Positions 46,201 to 52,345 of a stretch of 64,000 bases of DNA are shown here, in pieces; the first letter of the stretch is position 1, and each line of letters opens with the position of its first letter. The translations under genes and the position numbers were made by a program. The stretch is from Telmatospirillum siberiense (GTDB taxonomy: Bacteria; Pseudomonadota; Alphaproteobacteria; Rhodospirillales; Magnetospirillaceae): the NCBI RefSeq assembly GCF_002845745.1, contig NZ_PIUM01000029.1:1-64000 (forward strand), read 5' to 3'. The notes below the pieces were generated by a model that worked only from the letters and a program-made list of their open reading frames with translations, did no database searches and was not told the origin of the DNA.

Positions 46201-48477
46201 GGCCTCTTCTACAGAGGCCACACGCAACGAGGACGGGAAGACTTGGACACTGTTCTCTTCGCGGCTCAGCAGCTTCGCCTCCTCAAGCCAAGAAAGCGCT
46301 GTGCGGACCCGCGTATCGTCCGTGGCCGAATCCCTTTCGAAAACTCCTTCCGTGTCTTCTGCAAGAATCTCAGCAGGCGTGGCGATCAATTCGCCCCCCA
46401 ACTTCTTCTTGCGGTCTAGGTTCCGCAGCGACTTCAGAATCACTTGAATTTCCGACTGGCTCAGCCGGGACCGCGCGGACATGCCGAACTGCCATTCGAC
46501 ATCCTCTTGCGTATAGAGGAGCACGCATCGGGCCGCCTCCCGGTCCCGGCCGGCACGCCCTGCCTCTTGAAGGTAGTTTTCGAGGGAGCCGGGAATATCG
46601 GCATGAATGACGAGTCGCACATCGGGCTTATCGATACCCATGCCAAAGGCATTGGTCGCGGCGATCACTCGCAGTTCGCCGCCGACAAAGCGCTGTTGAA
46701 CGCTTTTCTTTGATTCAGGGGCCATGCCGGCGTGGAAAAAGCCTGCCGCCAAGCCCTTGGCCGTTAGGAATTCGGCCATCTCCTCGGTCTTGGCTCTGGT
46801 CGAGCAGTAGACAATCGCCCCGCCTGGCATGTCCGGAGGAAGTGTGCTCATCAGCACCTGATGAGCATGCGCAAATTTTTCGGCGGTGGTGGTCGGGATG
46901 ACGTCGAAGTCAAGATTGTTCCGCTTGGCGCCGCCGTCGAAGACTTTCAGCTCAATGCCGACCTTGGCCCGGAAATGGCCGACAATGTCTTCGATGACAT
47001 CCGGCTTTGCCGTGGCGGTGAGGCAGAGAACCGGCGGTACAGGGTCGTCGCCAGCCTTCTCTTTGATGAAGCGCCCGACATAACGATAATCGGGCCTGAA
47101 ATCCTGGCCCCACTTGGAAATGCAATGGGCCTCATCGAGCACCCAGGCGCCGATTTCCCGCTGCCCAATGACTCGGCGAACGGTGCGATTGCGCAGCTGC
47201 TCAGGAGAAACGATCAAAATTCCGATATCCCCAAGCCGCACCCGATCCAGGATGTCGGAACGCTCGGGCATCGACAGCAGGCCATTGATGGCGGCGCAGC
47301 AGGTAATATTGCGCGCCTCGAGACCGGCGACCTGGTCAGCCATCAGAGCGACCAAGGGAGAAATCACGATGGTCAGGGCGCCGATTTTATCGTAACGCGA
47401 CAAGGCCGGAATCTGGTAACAGAGGGACTTGCCAGTTCCGGTTGGCAGGATTCCGAGGACATGGCCCCCGCTCATGGCCGCATGGACGATGTTTTCCTGC
47501 AAGGACCGGCCGTCTTTGTCCCGTGGCTCAGGCCGGAAGGCATCGAAGCCGAACCAGCGGTGGAGTTCCCTTCGCGGGTTATGCCGTTCTGTACACCATT
47601 GGCAGTCGGGGGCGTCGCAGGCGACATCGCGAAGCCGTCGGACGATATGCCCGGCCTCGGGAAACTGGTGGCGGACCCAAGGGGGCATTACCGAGTTGCC
47701 GCCGGCAACGGAAAGCCAAGCCAGCGCGTAAGCGAGGGGCCACCCTCCCCGACTAAGATCGGCAAGGATCGCTTGCGTGTGGGTCTGGCAGGCCTGTCCC
47801 TGCAGCAACCGGACTATGGCTTGCTTCGCTTCCGCGTCCGTCGGACGACCCTGCCGGCGGATGGTGGAGAACAGCAAGTCGAGCGCCGAGGGCTTGGGCT
47901 CCAGCGTCACCAACCAATGCCATGCCAGCGCCAAATCGGGCGAGCGCTCGGCCAGATTGACGAAGGCCTTCCTCTGATCGCGGAAGACCTCGAGCGTCAG
48001 CCGCGCATCGAGTTCCGGGTCATTGATCCGGCCACGTTTCAATTGACCATCTTGGTAGTGTTTTACCAGGTGGTGATAAGGATTGCGGGGAAAGGCCAGT
48101 GGATTGAGACGTAGCGTATCGACCAGCGGCTTGCCAAGAAGCTGCATCCGGGGCATGGCCGCGGCAAGGTGCGGCACATCGAAAGCGACAATATTGTGAC
48201 CGAGAAGAAACTGAGCGGTTTCCGCAAAGTCATCCAGCCTCGTCAGGGCCTCCGGCAAAGGGCATTTCTTCGCGAATGGAAACACCAGCGACTGGGCAGT
48301 ATCGCCCCATACGGCGGCGAACCGGTGAATCCGGGCGTCGCGAACGCTCACTTCCAGGTCAATTGAGAGACAATGGAGTAAAGCGTCCTTTGTCTCCGTT
48401 TGTTTCTCGAGGACACTCCCCACTGCCGCAGTAATCTCCGCTCGTGGAAATCCTTCTTCGAGGCGCCTGGGCTGCAC
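43285..48477 (-). CDS. DEDD exonuclease-RecQ helicase-UvrD helicase triple fusion
   Basis: 1730 residues. Residues about 35-170 look like a DnaQ/DEDD 3'-5' exonuclease (SIDLEVSVRDARIHRF, LLGHNIVAFDVPHLAA, NDPELDARLTLEVF). Residues about 310-720 form a RecQ helicase: Walker A LPTGTGKSLCYQIPAL (Lys350), DEAH at 448-451 (VLDEAHCISKWGQDFRPDYR), and QEAGRAGRDREAARCVLLY. Residues about 1110-1600 form a UvrD/Rep SF1 helicase: Walker A AGPGAGKTRVLVHRIAYL (Lys1141), DEYQD at 1258 and LLLTAHRSKGLEFDHVAVLD. The middle about 390 residues include RecQ-C winged-helix-like parts. Both ATPase sites look intact. It probably unwinds and trims DNA in repair or defence. Composition is less GC-rich than the flanks, which suggests transfer. 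Confidence 0.88.
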   Translation of the reverse strand: MQPRRLEEGFPRAEITAAVGSVLEKQTETKDALLHCLSIDLEVSVRDARIHRFAAVWGDTAQSLVFPFAKKCPLPEALTRLDDFAETAQFLLGHNIVAFDVPHLAAAMPRMQLLGKPLVDTLRLNPLAFPRNPYHHLVKHYQDGQLKRGRINDPELDARLTLEVFRDQRKAFVNLAERSPDLALAWHWLVTLEPKPSALDLLFSTIRRQGRPTDAEAKQAIVRLLQGQACQTHTQAILADLSRGGWPLAYALAWLSVAGGNSVMPPWVRHQFPEAGHIVRRLRDVACDAPDCQWCTERHNPRRELHRWFGFDAFRPEPRDKDGRSLQENIVHAAMSGGHVLGILPTGTGKSLCYQIPALSRYDKIGALTIVISPLVALMADQVAGLEARNITCCAAINGLLSMPERSDILDRVRLGDIGILIVSPEQLRNRTVRRVIGQREIGAWVLDEAHCISKWGQDFRPDYRYVGRFIKEKAGDDPVPPVLCLTATAKPDVIEDIVGHFRAKVGIELKVFDGGAKRNNLDFDVIPTTTAEKFAHAHQVLMSTLPPDMPGGAIVYCSTRAKTEEMAEFLTAKGLAAGFFHAGMAPESKKSVQQRFVGGELRVIAATNAFGMGIDKPDVRLVIHADIPGSLENYLQEAGRAGRDREAARCVLLYTQEDVEWQFGMSARSRLSQSEIQVILKSLRNLDRKKKLGGELIATPAEILAEDTEGVFERDSATDDTRVRTALSWLEEAKLLSREENSVQVFPSSLRVASVEEAETKLAAMSMAPDYRRQLLSLVRALVVADPDDGISTDELMGVSRLSAEKVRTALYDLERLGIASNDTALTAFVHVAVERSSMQRLEEADALETALIQELRFAAPEMDKGESSVLHLRHAAQRLKDDGCTNVLPEKLWRIIRSLASDGRTEGSGAGSLRLRRLDAESVEIRLGRGWDAIVKTAQMRRTAAQLLLGHLSGCLPTGARGTDLLAETTLGKLLAAMQGDLLLKAETKDPQKLCDRALLWLHEQEVIRLNKGLAVFRPAMTIRLDADRRSFVKADFTPLKLHYDEQVVQIHVMAEYAQRGLKAMVEALQLTMDYFSLGRDTFLHRWLPSSDKELARQTTPDSWRTIVERLDNPIQQRIVADDREMTNVLVLAGPGAGKTRVLVHRIAYLVRVKRENPYGIIALAYNRHAAVEIRKRLAQLIGDDAKGVTVLTCHGLAMRLAGASFAQRGDRVGSEEFRKIIEDAVALLKGEGLPPEEADEQRDRLLAGFRWVLVDEYQDIGPEQYRLISALSGRTLRDDDSRLSLFAVGDDDQNVYAFNGASVEFIRCFEADYRAKPAFLTENYRSTSHIIDAANLVIEPAASRMKAKYPITVDRARRKLPLGGDWQAKDQVSQGRVQVIPASNDMAVQAIVVMSEFRRLAALDDQWDWSKCAVIAREWKFLDPLRTYCELNAIPVQLADEDTAPVWQLRETRALVFWLRKTKLVTPTAMTEWIRARPEGPWWTLLHDAVDAYSLETGGAELPSGHFIEWLAEWGRDVRRRQTGLLLLTAHRSKGLEFDHVAVLDGGWEKTGKNEDRDSARRLFYVAMTRARKTLMLARFDAGHVLIDTLPKKPCLLRRERAHLAEPAPEMARRYQRLTLEDVDIGFSGRQPEGANIHATICRLQPGAPLRAYETNGRWMLADPKGLIVGRLARSFSPPSGMACIEARVVAIVERRRSDTDEKYLDRLQCEQWEVILPELTFAPVGP

Positions 48478-48666
48478 GCCAGCAGCCGGGGATCCTCATA
48501 GCTCTTATCTTTGCCGATAGAGGACCTGTTGTCATTGCTTTAAAAAATGTTGACACGACCGAGTCTTGTCATAAGGCTCAACGGAGGAAGTTCCGCGCCC
48601 TACGGCGCGGACGCGGGCATTTAGAGGTGTCCAACCCGTCAAACCTTCTGTGACGCAGTAAGACTA

Positions 48667-48700
48667 GAGGGCCTGGTTCGGTAATTCCGCCCCAGGCCCT
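48667..48700 (-). terminator. Hairpin family member 3, terminator of marR
   Basis: AGGGCCTGG and CCAGGCCCT form a stem that overlaps the marR stop codon by two bases. On the minus strand the sequence GGGCCTGGGGCGGAATTACC matches the hairpin at 43159-43194 in about 25 of 31 positions. It lies just outside the right inverted repeat of the 5.6-kb segment. Confidence 0.6.
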
Positions 48701-49148
48701 AAATCAGTTTGGCCAAGCAGTCCAACAGGGTCTGCCGCTCCTCCAGGTTCAGGGGCGCCAGCGTCTGTTCGGTGACCAACTGGGCCAGCGGCAGGGTCCG
48801 CGACACCACCTCGCGACCGGCTTCGGTAAGCTGGACCAGCAGGCGCCGGCCGTCCTCGGGATCGGCCAGACGCTCGACCAGCCCCCGCGCCTGCAAGCGG
48901 TCGATCACCCCCTTGATGGTCGAGGCGTCCATGGCGGTATGACGTCCCAGCAGATTCTGCGAGCAGGGCCCGTTCTGATGCAGGCGCGACAACGCCGCCC
49001 ATTGGGTGGTGGTCAGGTCTTCGCCCACCACCGACATGAACAGGGCGGCATGGCGTTGATAGACCTGGCGCAGAATGAAGCCGACCTGTTCGTCCAGGAC
49101 GTAGGGCCGCCGGGCGCCCAAACGCTGCCGCAAAGACTGGTTCGCCAT
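48699..49148 (-). CDS. MarR-family regulator of the catabolic locus
   Basis: 149 residues from the ATG at 49146-49148, with GGGAGGG seven bases upstream; an in-frame ATG at 49166 is less likely. MarR fold: LDEQVGFILRQVYQRHAALF, DLTTTQWAALSRLHQNGPCS, recognition-helix region TAMDASTIKGVIDRLQARGL, and wing RLADPEDGRRLLVQLTEAG. MarR proteins (NicR, BpsR) regulate nicotinate degradation in other proteobacteria. It is divergent from the enamidase gene and palindromes of the predicted operator type lie in the gap, so it likely represses both and responds to a pathway intermediate. Confidence 0.88.
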   Translation of the reverse strand: MANQSLRQRLGARRPYVLDEQVGFILRQVYQRHAALFMSVVGEDLTTTQWAALSRLHQNGPCSQNLLGRHTAMDASTIKGVIDRLQARGLVERLADPEDGRRLLVQLTEAGREVVSRTLPLAQLVTEQTLAPLNLEERQTLLDCLAKLI

Positions 49149-49176
49149 TTCCGCGCCCTCCCGCATTCCATCATTT

Positions 49177-49195
49177 AATTTGTGTGTATGCGCTT
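49177..49195. promoter_or_regulatory. Predicted MarR operator at the marR promoter
   Basis: On the minus strand the sequence reads AAGCGCATACACACAAATT, close to the AATGCGTATACAAAC site at 42871 and the ATGCGTGTACGCAT site at 60098. It begins 29 bases before the marR start, where it could block transcription. Confidence 0.55.
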
Positions 49196-49283
49196 GACCG
49201 GTCGTCCGTCAACAATTCTCCGGTTGCTGGGAGTTTACCACGCCCGGCCAACCACCGGAATCCTCGAAGAGGTCCGCCATTTC

Positions 49284-49388
49284 CATATGCTTACATATGA
49301 AAAAAGTGACAAACACATTTGTTCATGCCGCGAATCATCTGGAAATCATCCTTGGATTTCCCTAAAGTTTTTCATATGTAGACAAACA
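49284..49388. promoter_or_regulatory. Predicted regulatory sites before the enamidase gene
   Basis: CATATGCTTACATATG at 49284-49299 and CATATGTAGACAAACA at 49373-49388 flank the likely promoter of the enamidase gene. The second is very near the GGAGG ribosome binding site. Both resemble the shorter-arm variant of the shared motif (compare ATATGTATACATAT at 60186). The region is AT-rich compared with its surroundings. Confidence 0.5.
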
Positions 49389-49402
49389 TTTCTGGAGGTC
49401 TC

Positions 49403-50599
49403 ATGGGCGATGCGTCTCCAAGCGCGCCATCGGGCGGCAAGCAGAAACTGGTGATCCGCGGCATCGGCCTGCTCCTCAGCGGCGATCTGGCCGATCCGAT
49501 CCTCGACGCAGACACCATCGTCGCCGAGAACGGCGTGATCACCGCCGTCGGCAAGGCCGGAGACGTCGACCAGGAAGGCGCCACCACCATCGTGGATGCC
49601 CACGGCACCACCGTGGCCCCCGGATTGATCGACAGCCATGTCCATCCGGTGTTCGGGGACTGGACACCCCGGCAAAACCAGACGGGATGGATCGACAGCT
49701 CGCTGCACGGCGGCGTCACCTCGATGATCTCGGCCGGCGAAGTCCATCTGCCCGGCCGCCCCAAGGATCTGGTGGGCCTGAAGGCCCTGGCCGTCACGGC
49801 CCAGCGTTGCTTCGACAATTTCCGGCCGAGCGGCGTCAAGGTCCATGCCGGCGCCCCGGTCATCGAGCGGGGCATGGAGGAAAGCGACTTCGCGGAACTG
49901 TCCAAGGCCGGGGTCAGGCTGCTGGGCGAGGTCGGGCTGGGCAGTGTCAAGGCCGGCGACGAGGCCAAGACCATGGTGGCCTGGGCCCGCAAATACGGCA
50001 TCATCAGCACCATCCATACCGGCGGCCCGTCCATTCCGGGCTCAGGCCTGATCGACAAGGATGTCATTCTCGAGGCCGACGCCGACGTCATCGGCCATAT
50101 CAACGGCGGGCACACCGCCCTGCCGGACGGACAAATCCGCTGCCTGTGCGAAAGCTGCAAGCGCGCCATCGAGATCGTGCACAACGGCAATCAGCGCGCC
50201 GCCCTGGTGGCGCTGCACGCCGCCCGCGAACTCGACCAGATGGACAGGGTCATCCTGGGCACCGACGGCCCCGCCGGATCGGGCGTGCAGCCGCTCGGCA
50301 TTCTGCGCACCATCGCCATGCTGTCGAGCCTGGGCGAGATTCCGGCCGAAATCGCCTTCTGCCTCGCCACCGGCAACACCGCCCGCATCCACAAACTGGA
50401 TTGCGGGCTGATCGCTCCCGGACGCTCGGCCGATTTCGTCCTGATGGACAGGGCCCAGCACAGTGCCGGCAAAACCATTCTGGAAAGCGTCCATCTGGGC
50501 GACATTCCGGGCGTCGGCATGACCATCATCGACGGCCTGGTGCGCAGCGGACGCAGCCGCAACACGCCGCCGGCGGAAACCATTCCCACCCTGGTGTGA
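49403..50599 (+). CDS. Enamidase-like amidohydrolase (6-oxo-tetrahydronicotinate ring opening)
   Basis: 398 residues, GGAGG five bases before the ATG. It belongs to the amidohydrolase superfamily with metal ligands His79 and His81 (APGLIDSHVHPVFGDW), later His residues in GIISTIHTGGPSIPGSG and VIGHINGGHTALPDG, and the catalytic Asp in ILGTDGPAGSGVQPLGILR. The overall sequence resembles enamidase of Eubacterium barkeri nicotinate fermentation, which opens 1,4,5,6-tetrahydro-6-oxonicotinate to 2-formylglutarate and ammonia. Its divergence from marR and the 6-hydroxynicotinate reductase nearby support that role. Other cyclic amide hydrolases are possible. Confidence 0.82.
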   Translation: MGDASPSAPSGGKQKLVIRGIGLLLSGDLADPILDADTIVAENGVITAVGKAGDVDQEGATTIVDAHGTTVAPGLIDSHVHPVFGDWTPRQNQTGWIDSSLHGGVTSMISAGEVHLPGRPKDLVGLKALAVTAQRCFDNFRPSGVKVHAGAPVIERGMEESDFAELSKAGVRLLGEVGLGSVKAGDEAKTMVAWARKYGIISTIHTGGPSIPGSGLIDKDVILEADADVIGHINGGHTALPDGQIRCLCESCKRAIEIVHNGNQRAALVALHAARELDQMDRVILGTDGPAGSGVQPLGILRTIAMLSSLGEIPAEIAFCLATGNTARIHKLDCGLIAPGRSADFVLMDRAQHSAGKTILESVHLGDIPGVGMTIIDGLVRSGRSRNTPPAETIPTLV

Positions 50600-50639
50600 A
50601 CAGGCCGGATCAGGGGATCGCCCCGCGACTGTCCGGCAC

Positions 50640-50796
50640 GATTTTACCCTCGACATTCAGGAAAAATTACGCCCGGTTTATCTACCAAAGGTCGTCATGC
50701 CCGGACTTGATCCGGGCATCCACGTGCCGCTTCCAATGACGTCGGTCGGTCCGCACAACCATGGATTGCCGGATCACGTCCGGCAATGACGGTTTT
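50640..50796. repeat. Dispersed ~158-bp repeat, copy 2 (inverted)
   Basis: Reverse complement of 8122-8279 with scattered mismatches and the same two palindromic blocks (CATGCCCGGACTTGATCCGG and GATTGCCGGATCACGTCCGG). It occupies most of the gap between the convergent enamidase and livF-like genes. It may end transcription from both sides. Confidence 0.88.
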
Positions 50797-50867
50797 GGGT
50801 TGTGCTCACCACTCAAATAGAGGCGACGCACAAACTGTGCCGGACAACCGTGGTATTGCCCTGGGCA

Positions 50868-51572
50868 TCACACCGCCAGATAGGTGTTGCGCACCTCGTC
50901 GTCGGCGGCCAGTTCGGCCATGGTGCCGCCATAACGGATCTCGCCCTTCTCGATGATATAGGCGCGATCGCTGATCAATTTGGCGAAATGCAGGTTCTGC
51001 TCGCAGACCACGATGCCCAGACCCTCCGCCTTCATCCGCAGAATGGCCGACGCCATCTGCTCGACGATCTTGGGCGACAGGCCTTCGGAGGGCTCGTCCA
51101 GCATCAGCATCATCGGATTGCCCATCAGGCTGCGGGCGATGGTCAGCATCTGCTGCTCGCCCCCGCTCATCCGCCCTCCCGGCCGCTTGCGCGCCTCGGC
51201 CAGGTTGGGAAACAGGGCGTAAAGCGTCTCCGGAGTCCATTGCGGCGTATAGGGACGGGGCGGGCGGCGCCCGACCGCCAAATTCTCCTCCACCGTCAGA
51301 TCCGAAAAGATCCGCCGTTCCTCGGGCACATAGCCCAGCCCCATGCGGACGATCTCATGGGTCGGCTTACCGATCACCTCGCAGCCGTCGAAGATCACCG
51401 AGCCCTTTCGCCGCGCCTCCAGGCCGATGACGGCCTTCAGCGTGGTGGATTTTCCGGCGCCGTTGCGCCCGATCAGCGCCACCACCTCGCCCTGCATCGC
51501 ATCCAGCGAGACATCGTTCAGGATCTGCGCCTGGCCGTAGTAGCCGCAGAGGGATTTCACCGCCAGCATCAC
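50868..51572 (-). CDS. Branched-chain-type ABC transporter ATPase (LivF-like)
   Basis: 234 residues. Walker A ALIGRNGAGKSTTLKAVIG, signature RMSGGEQQMLTIARSL, Walker B MMLMLDEPSEGLSP and the switch His region are intact. YGQAQILNDVSL and the ending EIRYGGTMAELAADDEVRNT are typical LivF. It pairs with the LivG-like ATPase, whose stop it overlaps by four bases. Last gene of the long minus-strand operon from 59.0 kb. The substrate is inferred to be nicotinate or a related heterocycle because of operon context, not sequence. Confidence 0.93.
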   Translation of the reverse strand: MMLAVKSLCGYYGQAQILNDVSLDAMQGEVVALIGRNGAGKSTTLKAVIGLEARRKGSVIFDGCEVIGKPTHEIVRMGLGYVPEERRIFSDLTVEENLAVGRRPPRPYTPQWTPETLYALFPNLAEARKRPGGRMSGGEQQMLTIARSLMGNPMMLMLDEPSEGLSPKIVEQMASAILRMKAEGLGIVVCEQNLHFAKLISDRAYIIEKGEIRYGGTMAELAADDEVRNTYLAV

Positions 51573-52345
51573 GCCACCCCTTTCACGGCGTCGGCGTCAT
51601 AGACGGCGCCGCTGCCCAGATAGATGGCCTGAACCTCGGCATTGTCGCGGACCTCCCCCGGACTGCCCCGGGTCACCAGCCGCCCCCTGTTCAGAACCAT
51701 GATGGATGTGGCGTGGGCGAACACCACATCCATGTCATGCTCGGTGAACAGCATGCAGATGTTCCGCTCGCCGACGATGCGGGCCACCAGGCGCATCAGC
51801 TCGATCCGCTCGCGCGGGGCCATGCCGGCCGTCGGCTCATCCATCAGCAGCAGTTTCGGATCGTTGGTCAGGGCCAGCGCCAGTTCCACCCTTTTGAGAT
51901 CGCCATAGGCCAGGATGCTGCAGGGCCGGTCGGCCTGCGGCTCCATGCCGACCAGCCGCAGCAGGGCCAGCGCCTCGTCGCGATAGAGGGAGCCGGCGCG
52001 GGCCAGCAGGGCGCGGATGCGGTGATGGTGCGAAATCAGCGCGAGCTGGAGATTTTCCAGGACGGTCAGCGAGGCGAAGGTGGCGGTGATCTGGAAGGTG
52101 CGCCCGACTCCCAGGCGCCAGATCTGGCGAGGCTTCAGCCCGATCAGTTCGCGCCCGAACAGCCGGATGCTGCCGGCGTCGGGAACGACCTGCCCGGTCA
52201 TCATGTTGAAACAGGTGCTCTTGCCGGCGCCATTGGGGCCGATCAGGGCGAGGATCTCGCCCGGCCGCAGATCCAGGTCCATCTCCCGGACCGCCGGAAC
52301 GCCACCGTAGGATTTGCGCAGACCCCGGACGGAAAAGGTGATCAT
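51569..52345 (-). CDS. Branched-chain-type ABC transporter ATPase (LivG-like)
   Basis: 258 residues from the ATG at 52343-52345, overlapping the permease stop by four bases. Walker A ALIGPNGAGKSTCFNMMTGQ, LivG-typical VGRTFQITATFASLTVLENL, signature replaced by LAYGDLKRVELALALTNDP, and Walker B LLLMDEPTAGMAPRER. The signature motif begins AYGD instead of the usual SYGEQR, a modest variant. It couples ATP hydrolysis to the fused permease. Confidence 0.93.
   Translation of the reverse strand: MITFSVRGLRKSYGGVPAVREMDLDLRPGEILALIGPNGAGKSTCFNMMTGQVVPDAGSIRLFGRELIGLKPRQIWRLGVGRTFQITATFASLTVLENLQLALISHHHRIRALLARAGSLYRDEALALLRLVGMEPQADRPCSILAYGDLKRVELALALTNDPKLLLMDEPTAGMAPRERIELMRLVARIVGERNICMLFTEHDMDVVFAHATSIMVLNRGRLVTRGSPGEVRDNAEVQAIYLGSGAVYDADAVKGVA

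Larger units (their letters stand above)
43048..48667. mobile_element. Candidate inserted segment with imperfect inverted-repeat ends carrying the helicase fusion
   Basis: The left end 43048-43081 and the complement of the right end 48631-48667 both begin CTAG and share GCGTCAC...GA...TTTGAC.GGTTGG, with 21 of 26 bases matching in the inner part. The single gene inside is the exonuclease-RecQ-UvrD fusion. The segment separates the dehydrogenase genes from the other catabolic genes that share the same operator-like motif, which fits later insertion. No transposase or integrase is present and no clear target duplication is visible, so mobility is inferred only. Confidence 0.45.

Noticed and set aside
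43048-48667. Complete transposon or integrative element
   Set aside because: No transposase, integrase or target duplication was found; kept only as a candidate segment with imperfect ends.
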